NCBI RefSeq assembly: GCF_036898095.1
Contig: NC_090728.1
Coordinates: 85,275,914-85,339,913 of the forward strand
Reading direction: 5' to 3'
DNA length: 64,000 nucleotides
Source: Palaemon carinicauda
Lineage: Eukaryota; Arthropoda; Malacostraca; Decapoda; Palaemonidae
Positions within the stretch are counted from its first letter, which is position 1. Each line of letters opens with the position of its first letter. Under the pieces are notes generated by a model. It saw nothing but the letters and a program-made list of their open reading frames with translations. It did no database searches and had not been told where the DNA came from. Both the position numbers and the translations under genes were made by a program. Below, in pieces: positions 25,669-37,816 of the stretch.

Positions 25669-26003
25669 TTACTCTTCACTGTCAGAGCTGCCATTATCCT
25701 CACCATTCATATCAGCATTACTATTTTCACTGTCGTCATCATCATCATCTGCATTTTTGTCATTCTCTTCCTCACTTTCATCATCACTGCTCTCTTCTTC
25801 GTCTTCAACATCACTGTCCTCTCCATTCACATCTTTACCAACCAACTTTCTTTTCACAGCTCCAGACTTTGGCTCTGTCTCCATTTCAGATTCTTCATCA
25901 GTTGGGCCATTCACCCGATCTATATCTGACAACTCGTCCCAATTATCTTCAGACTCTGATATTCCAATCATTGTGTCCATCATGTCATCTTCATCTGAAG
26001 ATT
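25669..26003 (-). CDS. WDR43: WDR43 (UTP5) last coding exon: acidic C-terminal tail
   Basis: Final exon of the WDR43 orthologue, encoding the acidic tail (about 111 residues) with ESSDEDDMMD, SEDNWDELSD and a D/E/S-rich run to SSDSEE and TAA. The exon begins after an ATTTCAG acceptor at 26004-26006; its first two bases complete the codon left by the previous exon (G+AA = Glu), which supports the join. WDR43 is a nucleolar WD40 protein of the t-UTP/UTP-A part of the small-subunit processome, needed for pre-rRNA transcription and early processing. The highly charged tail after a SEDNWD motif matches the family layout as I recall it. The intron before this exon is about 14.9 kb. Confidence 0.8.
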
Positions 26004-26006
26004 CTG

Positions 26007-27004
26007 AAATTTAATCACAAAAATACAACAGTTTAGAAATGCGAGGTTACAGAGAAATATTACAATACAGTAAGCTACATAAATATTGACATATACTTAC
26101 TAATATAAAGCGAGACAATTTCATAAAATGGAAAAAAAATAACCTCAATCCAAAAAATATCAGTGACAAATTTTCAGAAAACTCCAAAAAATTATAGCCA
26201 CAATGCTGGTTTTGATAATTATTTCAAAATTGAAAAATGGTAATTTTTGGTAAGAGATAAGAAGTACAGTAAACTTTTTTAGCTCATGAAAAGACTAAGG
26301 GTAAGGAATGAAAAGTTAATTATACAAAGCAATGCAGATATAGTTATTATGTAGTAATCACTTTTATACTCACCTGACATTCATAAAACTTCTTTCTCAA
26401 AGCTGATAAATTGCATTAGTCTACGTTAAAAATTAATATAATTTGGTCCAAAAATGGAACTTGCATGATACACGAAATACATGATAAAATCTTACGGGTG
26501 AAAATTTGGTGCTTGCGCAATATAATAGATTGCAAGTGTTACACAAGTGTATGAGGTATTACTGTAATTTACTTTACTGTTTTAGTCTTTAGGAAAAAAT
26601 GAAAATTACAAAACTTATCTGCACTTAGAACCCCATAATACAAAGGGAGACATCCCTATAGATTTACATTTACTGTAACATACTTTTAAATTTGTAATGT
26701 ATTGAGGAAGCAATGGGTGAACCGTGATATTGTATAGTACTTTCTCTCTAGCTTTCTTCTTGTGAGTCTTTATCCTGGGCATAAGGAATCCACTGCAAAC
26801 AGATATGGCAGTTTATAGGGTCCCAAGCCCTGGCACTGAGAGACACAAAGGTTATTATAATAGCAACACAGTTTGAGCTACAATTTAATGTTACCCCAGT
26901 TATCACATACAACTCAGCTACAATTAGCCTTTATAGTTCATCGGTAATATAAAATTTGCATCTGAACACATTAGTTCATTAATAACCCTAAAGGACAGTA
27001 GCTT
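26007..27004. other. Intron sequence, nothing recognised
   Basis: Part of the last WDR43 intron. AT-rich, with no feature I can name. Confidence 0.5.
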
Positions 27005-27325
27005 ATTGGAAATGTCTCCACCTGGTGATCTACTGGACTGGGGTTTGAGACCCACTCAAGCTCTACAGTTTTTTGTAGTTTCTGCAACTTCCCCATCCTT
27101 GTGAGCTAAGGACCGGGGATTTAGGGGAACCTATAGGTCTACTTGCCAAGTCATCCGTAGCCATTTTCTGGCCCTTCCTGGTTCTAGTCTGGGTACAGAG
27201 GGGGCATGGGTACTGACCACACATACTGCACAGCATACACAATCAGTTTCTAGAGCATTATTACTATCCCTAGCCGCTGCCATTCATGGGTGACCCTCAA
27301 ACCTTTCAAGGGACCTTACTATACT
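27005..27325 (+). mobile_element. tRNA-type SINE
   Basis: The segment carries an RNA polymerase III B-box-like motif, GGTTTGAGACCC at 27042-27053, with a plausible A-box region upstream, followed by text such as CCTTGTGAGCTAAGG, CTATAGGTCTACTTGCC and GCCATTCATGGGTGACC. I recognise this order as a SINE found often in shrimp and prawn genomic sequences (from memory, unnamed). It sits in the last WDR43 intron. A poly-G run follows closely at 27351-27365. Confidence 0.6.
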
Positions 27326-27415
27326 CAACTCAGTGAGAAAAGGGCAATATGGGGGGGGGGGGGGGTTTCATGGGTTTAAATGGATTCCCCCCCTCATGCT
27401 GCATATCCACAGATA

Positions 27416-27417
<2 letters not shown>

Positions 27418-27500
<83 letters not shown>
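27418..27500. repeat. (CT)n-(AT)n compound microsatellite
   Basis: About 55 bp of CT followed by about 28 bp of AT, preceded at 27351-27365 by 15 consecutive G. Confidence 0.95.
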
Positions 27501-27504
<4 letters not shown>

Positions 27505-27520
27505 TGGTGTATTTCCAAAA

Positions 27521-27855
27521 TTCTATCCAAAATTATTCTATCTTTTGTTCCACACCACCATTGCATTGAGGTAAAATTCAAGGAATGTTTTCAGTATAAA
27601 GGTTTCCCATCCTAATTGTGGCATATGAGCACTGCCCCTCACATGCTTATATGCCAGATGGTGCTGTTAGAAACACTCATGCTCGCTATCCAAAATTATT
27701 CTAACTTACGTTCCACACCACCACTGCATTGAGGTAAAATTCAAGGCATGTTTTCAGTATAAAGGTTTCCTCCCCATCCTGAATGTGGCATATGAGCACT
27801 GCCCCTCCCATGCTTATATGCCAGATGCTGCTGTTAGAAACAATCATGCTCCCGA
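27521..27855. repeat. Two-copy tandem duplication, unit about 165 bp
   Basis: TATCCAAAATTATTCTA at 27524 recurs at 27687, and the following text (CCACACCACCA, GAGGTAAAATTCAAGG, CAGTATAAAGG, GGCATATGAGCACTGCCCC, ATGCTTATATGCCAGATG) recurs in the same order. The copies differ by point changes and a small insertion. Confidence 0.92.
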
Positions 27856-27905
27856 TGGACTGGTCCCCTACTTATAGCTTGCCATATGGCCACTTTCATA
27901 GCCAA

Positions 27906-27908
<3 letters not shown>

Positions 27909-27985
<77 letters not shown>

Positions 27986-27991
27986 TGTGTG
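27909..27991. repeat. (GA)n microsatellite with GT tail
   Basis: About 74 bp of GA followed by a short GT run. Confidence 0.95.
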
Positions 27992-28224
27992 TGTACTCTG
28001 GTCTACAGTGACTTGCCATACACTGCAGTAAATATTCGTATGCAAAAGACATTAGGCTATGCGAGGCTAAACATCATCTAAAAGGGGTATCTTGACTGAT
28101 ACTGTATGTAAACACTCCCCTAATGTATGAGTTAGAGCTAAAAGGCATCATACACCAGCAACCATAAGATATTCTAGGCTATATTAGCTGAAAAATATAG
28201 GGTAAGGGATCAAACTTAGGAATA

Positions 28225-28939
<715 letters not shown>

Positions 28940-29098
28940 TAAATGAAATCTTTATTTCTTTGTCAAGTCTCTATTGAGGCTTTTTAATCAAGCACCACAG
29001 AGCTAATATCTATAAAATATCGTGCATCGGTGGTAGCATGAAATATCCTTCGGTAGCATGCCTTAATAATAAGGGAGTTATTTGATCCGAAAATTGAG

Positions 29099-29247
29099 GT
29101 TGACGACAGACTAGGCAGAGTTGATCAGCTAATTTGAATATAAACAATACATAAGATTATAATTCGCTATGTTTTTAATTATAAATATGATACTAAAATG
29201 TGAATATTACATGCATTATTATTGGATACAGTTAAGTGAAACACCAG
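29099..29247. repeat. Direct repeat, copy 1 (about 149 bp)
   Basis: Starts GTTGACGAC.GACTAGGCAG and ends GGATACAGTTAAGTG..CACCAG. It recurs in the same orientation at 29782-29930, with about 534 bp between the copies. Confidence 0.9.
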
Positions 29248-29781
29248 GGAAAGAGAAGGACGAAACAATATGACAAAGAGACAAGACAGGGGGAGGCGGT
29301 AGCGTGTGTGCTTGTGTGCGTTCAAATTGCCCGGACCTTGCGGTAGTCAAGTTCCTTCTTGCAAATTCCCTCAGCCAAATCTACGCTAATTCAAATAAAT
29401 TAGCGAAATTAATGAATTTGGGAAATGAGAGGAATGAAAAATAGGAATAAGAATATGTGGAATGAGGGATAAGAAAGGAGTTTAGAATGCTTAATGGGAT
29501 GAAAATAACGAATGAATGCTAGAAAAGAGATGAATAAAATCGCGAGAAATAAAGAGAATAAAAAGAGTTGGAATGATACGTTGTAGATGTGTGTCGGAGA
29601 GCAAAGTAACTGTACGAAAGGGATTTGAGAAAAGGATTAAGGATGTAATAATAATTAGTAAAGGACAATAATAATGTGAAGGAGATATCATACTGATATG
29701 CAGGATAGGTTACATCAGTGAGGTACTTCTGTGAAAGTGAATGGTCATATCAATGGGATAATAACGTGAAAGTAAATATAA

Positions 29782-29930
29782 GTTGACGACCGACTAGGCA
29801 GGTTTAATCAGCTGATTTGAATGTAAACAATGCATGAGATTATAATTCGCTATATATTTAATTATAAATTCTATACTAACATGTGAATATTACACGCATT
29901 ATTATTGGATACAGTTAAGTGGACCACCAG
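29782..29930. repeat. Direct repeat, copy 2 (about 149 bp)
   Basis: Second copy of 29099-29247, with about a dozen substitutions. The pair could be solo-LTR-like ends of a small nonautonomous element or a duplicated segment. No TG..CA ends or internal protein are seen. Confidence 0.9.
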
Positions 29931-30129
29931 TTTAATCAAAATCCAGTTTATTTCAAATATAGCTGTATTTTTTCACCACAGTAAATGGATATACACTGTA
30001 CAGCGCTCCCAGTGTAAAGGAGCTATTTGAAATCATCGCCTAGTTTGAATTTTATGGCAATTTTTATGAGAATTTTTATCTAATAGGTATTGCATTGTTC
30101 TTGACCATCCCAACGTTGCCAACTATTAA

Positions 30130-30199
30130 AAATAAAATCCTTAATGTTAGGTAAACAATAACCACGAAGTAAGAAACCGCGATTGACGAGTTCTGACTG
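30130..30199. mobile_element. Diverged right end of a pogo/Tigger-like element
   Basis: The segment ends ..CGCGATTGACGAGTTCTGACTG followed by TA (30200-30201); its reverse complement, CAGTCAGAACTCGTCAATCG, resembles the TIR style of 28225-28939. No matching left end was found. Confidence 0.4.
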
Positions 30200-30566
30200 T
30201 ATTGTTGACTAAACGCAAACAAAATGGTTTTCCTCTTATGTGACGGGTAGAAATTTTTAGGGGTATGGCAAGTAAAATATTTGTAATAACATCTTTACTA
30301 AAAGCTCTTAGTATCGTTAGTTATCACTTGCATTTGTAAATGCGTTTGTTTGTTCGTTATGATCGGCGATGAAATGTAAACAAAACAACGTTTTCTGTTT
30401 TAGGCAGCGTTTATTAGAAAAGAACTTAATATAAAATTGCTCATATTTCATTTACCATTAATATGAATTACTAAGGATAAAAAATGTAAAGTAAAATTAA
30501 TAAAATTATTATTACAGGACCAATCTTTGGTAAGATATATGTTGCTTGCAAAAGCTAACTTATACG

Positions 30567-30606
30567 AAGATGTTCTCTAGTCTTAGGTAGTGCCATAGCC
30601 TCTATA
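30567..30606 (-). repeat. Short fragment of the dispersed repeat seen at 13.6 and 40.1 kb
   Basis: GTTCTCTAGTCTTAGGTAGTGCCATAGCCTCTATACC closely matches the corresponding part of 13630-14340. Confidence 0.65.
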
Positions 30607-31125
30607 CCATGTCAAATTTGGCTTAATTTTTTACCTTGTCTTATCTGAAGGTCATCTTATGAGGGGAAATATACGGTATGTTTCTGCTTGTGTAATGTAC
30701 AGCTTGACTGTGTTCAACAATATGTGCTTAAATACACTAAAAACTGTTTTCCTGAATCTAAACTGCTGAAATACGGGTGAGTCTTACATCCCCTTGCGTC
30801 TTACAGACCGTCAAATATGGTAGTTAGAAAGTGTAAATAGAGTATCAACATAACATTAACTTACGATTACATATGCACGGTTAGCTAAATCCCACTTTCA
30901 CCGACATGACTCGACGAATTGCTCACAGCAATTCATTATACTGTATATTGATATTGATTTCATTTTCAAACTCAAGGCTATTAAGTGTAACACTGTAATG
31001 CGCAGTTGATACATTACTTTATTTTAAATAAAATGTCCTTTATTTAGTCATATGAAAAAAGTTGGGAGCCTGAGATCCACATAAAACTCACTTGTCATGT
31101 ATTATTATCGGAAAAAGATGATATT

Positions 31126-31304
31126 TTCATTAATAAAATAATTTTTTGAACATACTTACCCGGTAGTTATATATATAGCTTACGTCCCCGACGTCAACCA
31201 GAAAATTTGAAACTCGCGCCAACCGCCAGTTGGATAGCCAGGTGTACCACCCCTGCACCCTAGCGAGGTACCTGGGAACCATTCCAGTGACCCTCATATA
31301 TTCC
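31126..31304. repeat. DIRS B 3' inverted terminal repeat
   Basis: Runs from the outer ATTTTCATTAATAAAAT through CTTACCCGGTAGTTATATAT to CCCTCATATATTCC. It is closely matched in inverted orientation by 37817-37982. Confidence 0.9.
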
Positions 31305-31345
31305 ATGCCTCTAGTCTCTTAGAGGGGAGGAGGGTGGGACTAAAA

Positions 31346-31446
31346 TTATATATATAACTACCGGGTAAGTATGTTCAAAAATTTATTTTATTAATGAAAA
31401 TAACATTTTTAAACACAAGACTTACCCGGTAGTTATATATATAGCT
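31346..31446. repeat. DIRS B internal complementary region (ICR)
   Basis: First half (AACTACCGGGTAAGTATGTT and the following AT-rich bases to ATTAATGAAAAT) is complementary to the left end at 31126-31183. Second half (TTTAAACACAAGACTTACCC) equals the complement of the right end at 37960-37982. This is the classic DIRS junction arrangement. Confidence 0.9.
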
Positions 31447-31816
31447 GATTAACACCTTTGGTGGAGGGTTAGAGACAGCTAGCATATCTGGAATTCTACT
31501 TAAGAGTTAATTAAAACAAAACTTAAGGGTTCGTACCTGATAAGGAAGCTGACTTCAATGATACTCTGCCTCATTATGTCTGCTAGCCTTATGAGATCCA
31601 GCGATCCTCCCAGGGGGCTGAAGATCTCGAAGGGACTGTCAAACCGGTGTCAAAACCTCATCATGACAGAACCTCCTCTAATAACCAGTTCCGGGTGCTC
31701 TCAAGGAACAAACATGACCACCTGACAAAATCAATGATTGTGGAAGACTGACACAATCTCCACAAACAACCATAAAAAACAATTAAAAGTACCAAGAGAA
31801 GAAAAGGTTATTGGGA

Positions 31817-32973
31817 TTATGAGAACATAGTGGTGGATCCTTCACCCACCATTGCACTCGCTGCTATGAATGGACCCAGAGTGTAACAGTCCTCGTAACA
31901 AGTCTGAACACCTTTCAAATAATATGACGCGAAGACGGATTTGCTCCTCCAGAAGGTCGTGTCCATTATGCTTTGTAGAGATCTGTTCTGCCTGAATGCT
32001 GCCGACGTTGCCACTGCTCTGACTTCATGAGACTTGACCTTTAAAAGTCCAAGGTCTGATTCATTACAATGAATATGAGCTCCCTAATCAAAAGCCTGAC
32101 AAAATATGACAAGGCATTTATAGACATCTGTAAAGAGGGCTTTTTGACTGAACACCACAAAGATTCAGACTTGCCTCGTAAGTCTTTTGTTCTCTCCAAA
32201 TAGCATCTCAGACCTCTAACTGGGCATAAGACTCTTTCTACCTCATCTCCAACCAGATACGTAAGATTTGGAATCTCGAATGCTTTGGACCAAGGCTGAG
32301 AAGGGCGTTCGTTTTTGGCAAAAGCCTAATTGTAAGGAACAGACAGCTTTACCATTATGAAATCTAACGTTTTTGCTAAACGCATGAATCTCACTCACTC
32401 TTTTGGCTGTCGCAAGACTGACCAAAAATAGTCTTCATAGTGAGGTCTTTCAAGGAAGTTGAACCCAGCGGCTCAAACCTGTCGCTCATGAGATACTTCA
32501 AAACAGTATCCAGATTCCAGGCTGGAGAATCTTGGTTCCGTCATTTTGAAGTCTCGAAAGACTTGAGAAGCTCTTGCAGATCCTTACTGCCAGAGAGGTC
32601 AAGGTTTCTATGCCTAAACACAATTGCTAACATACTCCTATAGCCTTTAATAGTAGAGGAGGAGAAATTGCACTTCCTTCGAAGATATAGCAGGAAATCC
32701 GCAATTTGAGCTACAGAGGTACTGGATGAGGAAAGAGAGTTGATTCTACACCACTCTCTGAAAACCTGCCACTTAGATTGATAGACTTTGATGGTTGAAG
32801 CCCTTCTTGCTCTTGCAATAGCTTGAGCTGCCTCCTTCGAAAAGCCTCTAGATCTAGCGAGTCTTTCGATAGTCTGAAGGGAGTCAGCTGAAGAGCGTGG
32901 AGATTTTGATGCAATCTTTCCAAGTGGGGTTGTTTGAGTAGATCTACTCTTAGAGGAAGAAATCTTGGGGTGT
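31817..32973 (-). pseudogene. DIRS B tyrosine recombinase (frameshifted)
   Basis: The N-terminal part lies in the frame 32541-33308 (STIKVYQSKWQVFREWC, STIKGYRSMLAIVFRH). After a break near 32430-32540 the catalytic Arg segment ATAKRVSEIHAF appears in 32243-32425, then another break near 32330. HEVR, the Trp of TTFWRSKS and the Tyr of SYYLKG sit in and just above 31817-32014. All catalytic motifs are thus recognisable but scattered over several frames, so no full recombinase can be made. Confidence 0.8.
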
Positions 32974-33466
32974 CTATCACCCATTCCAGTACCTCTGTGA
33001 ACCATTCTCTTGACGGCCAATAGGGAGCCACTAGGGTCATCCTGGTTCCTTTGGATGTCACAAATTTCTGTACTACTTTGTACAGGATCTTGTAAGGTGG
33101 GAAGGCGCAGAGATCTAGATTGGACCAGTCCAACAGAAAAGCGTCTATGTGGACTGCTTCTGGATCCGGAACAGGGCAGCAATACGCCTCTAACATCTTC
33201 GTCTTCGAGGTTGCAAAAAGGTCTATGCAAGGGCGACCCCAAAGACACCTCAGGCTCTTGCAGACATGAAGGTTGAGGGTCCACTCTGTTGGAAGGATCT
33301 GATTCCATCTGCCATTACGTTTTTCTCCCCTTGAATGAATCACGTCAAAGTATAACGTTCCTCTCTCTTGCCCACACCAGGAAATTCTTTGACGTCTCGT
33401 ACAGAGATATCGAGTGTGTTCCCCCTTGCTTTGAGATGTATGCCAATGCTGTCGTGTTGTCCGCAT
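32711..33466 (-). pseudogene. DIRS B post-RNase H linker (shifted frame)
   Basis: This frame carries the conserved piece that follows RNase H in DIRS proteins: LPTEWTLNLHVCKSL, CIDLFATSKTKM, DAFLLDWSNLDLCAFPPY, and TLVAPYWPSREWF (about 32980-33310). Between the RT frame ending at 33345 and this piece a third frame supplies GEKNVMADGI, so two shifts fall within about 60 bases. Past about 32980 this frame no longer follows the element protein. The piece is missing from element A. Confidence 0.65.
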
Positions 33467-34934
33467 TGACCTGAACTACTTTGTTGGTAACTAAAGCCTC
33501 GAAACTTTTGAGGGCTAAAAGAACTGCCAACAACTCCTTGTGGTTGATATGCAAGGATTTTTGGGGCTCTGACCATAGACCAGAGACTTCTAACTTGTTT
33601 AGGGTTGCTCCCCATCCTATATCCGAGGCGTCGGAGCATAACATAAGGTCTTGGCTCTTTATTGACAAGTCGAGACCTTCCTGGAACTTTTCCGGTTCTT
33701 CCCACCACCGAAGGCAGTCTTTGAAGGGGTTCGTGATAGGAATGGACATCGTTTCTAAGTCCCTCTCCTTGTCCCAATGGCTGTTGAGATGGAACTGGAG
33801 AGGACGAAGATTCAGTCTTCCCAGTGGGACGAATTGTTCCAAGGAGGAGAGGGTTCCTACCAAACTCATCCATTTCCTTGCTGAACAAACTTTCTTGCCT
33901 TGAAACGATCTTAATTTCAACTTGGCTTGCTCTATCCTTAAGGGAGATGTTAAAGCCCGAAAAATCAGACTCCGTATCGTCATCCCCAAATATAAAATCT
34001 CTTGAGATGGAACCAAGAGAGACTTTTCCTTGTTTACAAGGAGACCCAGTTCTTTCGCAAGGTCCAAGGTTGTCTGAAGATCCTTCAGGCAGTGATCGTA
34101 AGAGTGCGCTCTGAGAAGCCAGTCGTCGAGATACAGGGAGGCTCTTATGCCCCTTGAATGTAGGATCTTTGCTACATTCAGCATGAGCTTCGTAAAGATC
34201 TGAGGTGCTGTGCAAAGGCTGAAGCATAGGGCTCTGAATTGGAAGACATCTCCCATGAAAACAAACCTTAGGTAGGGTCTGAAGCTCGGATGGATGGGGA
34301 TGTGGAAGTAGGCGTCCTGAAGGTCTAATGAGACCATCCAGTCGTCCCTCCTTACTGCTGCTAGCACTGACTTCGAAGCTTCCATGGTGAACTTCGTTTT
34401 GATGATGAACTTGTTCAGCGCACTCACGTCCAGAACTGGACGCCATCCCCCCAAGTTCTTGGGTACCAGGAATAGGCGGTTGTAGAAACCCGGTGAACGA
34501 AAATCCTGAACCTTCTCTATGGCCCCCTTTTCTAACATAAGAGACACTTGGTTCGAAAAAGCTTGTCTCTTTGCCTCCTCTTTGTATCTGGGAGAGAGAT
34601 CCACGGGAACTAAGACCAGGGGAGGGCTCCCTAGAAAGGGGATCTTGTAACCCTCCTTCAAGATCTGAATAGACCATTGGTCTGCTCCTCTCTTCTCCCA
34701 TGCTTGCCAGAATTTGAGTAGTCTGGCACCTACTGCCTGAAGGTGAAAGCAGTCAGACTCTGCTTCGCCCTGCTCTGAAACCTCTCCTCTTACTCCTTCT
34801 AGCATCAGGTCTGGAACTACCCCTGCTGGAAGATCTCCCTCGAAAGGGCTGGGAAAACTTAGGAAAAGTATCTTCCTTAGGCTTGTGGCTGGTAAAAGAG
34901 GGAGGAAGAGCCTTTCTAGCAGTCTTGGAGACAA
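33345..34934 (-). CDS. DIRS B reverse transcriptase/RNase H
   Basis: The longest intact transposon frame here (529 codons). RT core at about residues 75-340: FYNRLFLV near 150, motif A SLDLQDAYFHIPIH near 202, YLDD at 268-271. RNase H: SDAS near 434, HINHKE near 463-467 and NADN near 491-494, so the first three acidic residues are present. The frame ends before the last acidic motif because of a shift at about 33345. Together these would copy DIRS RNA and remove it. The frame overlaps the gag frame (34753-35301) upstream. A second same-strand frame (33340-34701) is open across the RT, as in A. Confidence 0.85.
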   Translation of the reverse strand: MSPRLLERLFLPLLPATSLRKILFLSFPSPFEGDLPAGVVPDLMLEGVRGEVSEQGEAESDCFHLQAVGARLLKFWQAWEKRGADQWSIQILKEGYKIPFLGSPPLVLVPVDLSPRYKEEAKRQAFSNQVSLMLEKGAIEKVQDFRSPGFYNRLFLVPKNLGGWRPVLDVSALNKFIIKTKFTMEASKSVLAAVRRDDWMVSLDLQDAYFHIPIHPSFRPYLRFVFMGDVFQFRALCFSLCTAPQIFTKLMLNVAKILHSRGIRASLYLDDWLLRAHSYDHCLKDLQTTLDLAKELGLLVNKEKSLLVPSQEILYLGMTIRSLIFRALTSPLRIEQAKLKLRSFQGKKVCSARKWMSLVGTLSSLEQFVPLGRLNLRPLQFHLNSHWDKERDLETMSIPITNPFKDCLRWWEEPEKFQEGLDLSIKSQDLMLCSDASDIGWGATLNKLEVSGLWSEPQKSLHINHKELLAVLLALKSFEALVTNKVVQVNADNTTALAYISKQGGTHSISLYETSKNFLVWARERNVIL

Positions 34935-37633
34935 GATCCCGAGTAGCCTTCTGAGCTAAAGCTGCAGAAATCTCCCTGATAAGTTCTTGTGGGAACAGCA
35001 ATGGAGAAAGTGGCGCATATAAAAGCTCGGACTTCTGGAAGGGAGTCGCCCCCAGCGAAAGAAAAGAGCATAGTTGATCTCTTTTCTTAAGGATGCCTGC
35101 GGAAAAAAGAGCTGCTAGTTCGTTAGAGCCATCCCTCAAGGCTTTGTCCATGCACGACATCAAATGGACCAGGGCAGAGGTATCCCCCTCTTTAAAAGTC
35201 TCAACTTTTTTACCCAAAGCCCCAAGTGTCCTGTCTAAAAAGTTGAGAACTTCAAAGGCTTGAAAAATTCCCTTGAGAAGGTGATCTCTGAAGTAGACCA
35301 AAAAATCTTGGCCTTTCTCATGGCCGACCGACGATGAGCGTCTACGAGGCTTGAGAAATCTCCCTGGGCAGAGGCAGGAATCCCCAAGCCGAGAACTTCT
35401 CCTGTCTCGTACCAGATGCTCGACCTCGAAGCCAGTCTAGCTGTAGGAAAGGAAAAAGACGTCTTTCCTAAGGCCTTCTTAGACTGTAACCAGTCACCCA
35501 TTAATCTAAGAGCTCTCTTGGACGAACGCAACAGTACCATCTTAGTAAAGTGGGCTTTCTTAGAGGCTTTGCCGAGAGTAAACTCAGACGGAGGCGAGCG
35601 CAGAGCTATAGGCACAAAAAAAGTCTGAAAACTCTTCCGTAAAAACTTTCATTAGTTTTTTAAGATCGGCAAAATGACGGAAAGAAACAGAGTCCTCGTC
35701 CTCTGAAACGTCATCAAACTCCATAGGAGAAAGCTGGCCTTCTACTTCCTTCTCTTGCAACGTTCCTTCGGGAGCAGTAGGGTTAAGAGCGGTTTCAATT
35801 TCAGAAAAATCCCGAGTGCCAACCGCAATAGAAATAGGCTCATTGCGAATAGTAACAGGCGGCAGAGTCGCGTGCGGCTCATCCGAACGCTCCCGATCAG
35901 CTCGATCGGAGACGAGAAGTTCCTGTACATGAACTGTATCAATGTCTTGAAAAGAATGAGCCTCCTCATCGTAATCCAAACTAACATCCGAAATATGACA
36001 AGGGATAGGACATTCAGGATCATATTCAGAAACACACTTGCCGTCAACTGCTGACAAGCGTTCAGTACTACGAACCGCTTGTTGTTCAGCGACTCGTTCA
36101 ACTGTAATCCTCCTAGAAACACGACCTGAAGGACGCTCACTAAAATAATTGGCGGAGAGAGAAACTTCCATTTGGCAGCCTGCTTGTAAGGACGTTCGGT
36201 AGCCTGTTTACAAGGATGTTCGGCAGCCTGTTCTGTAGGAAGTCCAGGATCCTGAATCGAAGGACGTTCGAAAGACTTATCCAAAGAACGAACATAAGCC
36301 TGTATAACAGGACGTTCGGTAACCCGTTTGCAAGGACGTTCAATAACCTGTTCAACAGGACGTCCGACGTCTTTCTTAGAAGAACGAACAGGCACACTGT
36401 CTCGTTCGCGTTCAATAAAAGAACTGCGGACTGCGGACTTAGGAGAACGATCACGATCACTTCCTAAGGGCCGTTAGTAGCGGCTAGCAGGAAGCTTAGA
36501 TCCCCGATTACGAGGGCGTTCGGAAACACGTCCTGGCTCGCTGATCCGATCACGACCGCTGATATGAGATTTGTCGCTACGCTGGTATGATTGCATAAAG
36601 GACGAGAGCCTGTCTTGAAGAATTACAAAGTTAGGATCTGAACGTTGTGAAATCGGTGATGAAATCACAACGTTCTCCTCATCGCTAAACGGAACAGAGC
36701 ACCTAGGAGGCGAAAATCAGTCTGAAGGCTGCTTGGGAGCTTGGAATGAGGTAAAGCCTGGTCCTAAGTGCACAGAAGGATCCTTGGAAACGTCCAGCGT
36801 TCTAAAAGGACGTTTGATCGGGGGACTTTCAAAAGGCTCTGGAGTATCCCAGTGACTACATCCAGGTTTTGAACTAGCAGGACGTCGATAGGCCTTATCA
36901 TAGGACCTCTTTAGAGGTCTGGAAGCGAGCTTTCAACCTCTTTTAGGCAAGGGGTCATCCGAAGACGACGAAAAACACTTAACCTCACCTTTCCAATGGT
37001 GAGGGCAAACGTCCTGGGAGGCGCCCACAGGTACGTTCGAGGTGACGTCTGCTCGTTTGATAAAGCCTCTCGTCTCCTTTCGCCTTTCCACATTCCTTCT
37101 CCCAGGGGTTGGGGAGCTTGGAAGAGGTCTAGGACTAGGAGGACGACAGACACGAGCAGGCGCACCCTCCACTGCACTTAAGTTCAGTGCACTTGTACCT
37201 TCACCTTTTAAATAGTCGCACATCGCACATCAACTGTGTCCTGTCTGCAGCCAAAGATTCAACTTCAGCGCCGAGAGCTTGAATCGCCACTAACATATCT
37301 TTTAGTGAAGGTTCATTAGCAATTGCAATAGTGGGATCGGGATCAACCACTACAGGTGAAGGAATAGGATTAATGACATGGGAAGAGGAAATATCTCTAG
37401 ATGAGCGAGAAGAACTACGCCTCAATCTATCCCTTTTGAGTTTACGTTTATATCTATCAAACTCAATCCATTCATGCTCTGACAGCAAAACACATTCGTC
37501 ACAGCGATCACCTAAATCACACTCTTTACCTCTACATGCAACACAGAGAGAATGGGGATCAAGAGAGGCTTTAGCCATACGGGTCTTACACCCACTAGTC
37601 ACACATAACCTAAAAGTTAGGGGGGGGGGGCAT
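34753..37633 (-). pseudogene. DIRS B gag-like ORF (multiple shifts)
   Basis: The N-terminal knuckle lies in 37201-37633: CVTSGC, CVACRGKEC and CDECVLL, then KDMLVAIQALG with a coiled-coil look. The likely start ATG at 37631-37633 is followed on the minus strand by 11 C; with ten it would be in frame with the knuckle, so a one-base homopolymer change separates start from ORF. Further pieces: an SSSSDDP region (36933-37223), the 24-bp repeat region, an acidic segment (35584-36171), the conserved block FTLGKASKKAHFTK to ASAQGDFSSLVD (35235-35615) and the C-terminal block 34753-35301 (LLKGIFQAFEVLNFLD, CMDKAL, then an R/S-rich end). Confidence 0.75.
36177..36368. repeat. 24-bp tandem repeat in DIRS B gag (8-codon unit)
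   Basis: Eight units of 24 bp of the form GCCTGTTTACAAGGACGTTC plus four bases, with many substitutions. The minus-strand peptide unit is ERPCKQAT-like. Same period and place as the unrelated repeat in element A. Confidence 0.88.
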
Positions 37634-37816
37634 TTTGAAAATTTAAGAGAATTCAGACAAGCAAAGGTCAAAAATCATCTAATCCAAACAAAATCAAGAA
37701 ATATCCAAAGCGAGATCAAAAACAAGCGGGAGTCAGTAACCAAAGATTTGTACTTCACCAAATAAACGATCAGTGATGACGGAGTAGAATTCACGTGTCA
37801 CCGCTAGCGACAGCAG

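Noticed and set aside
25661..26036. Plus-strand Ser/His-rich open frames
   Set aside because: They are antisense shadows of the acidic last exon of WDR43.
27042..27053. Intact tRNA gene at the B-box
   Set aside because: No cloverleaf can be drawn around it; it is the pol III promoter remnant of a SINE.
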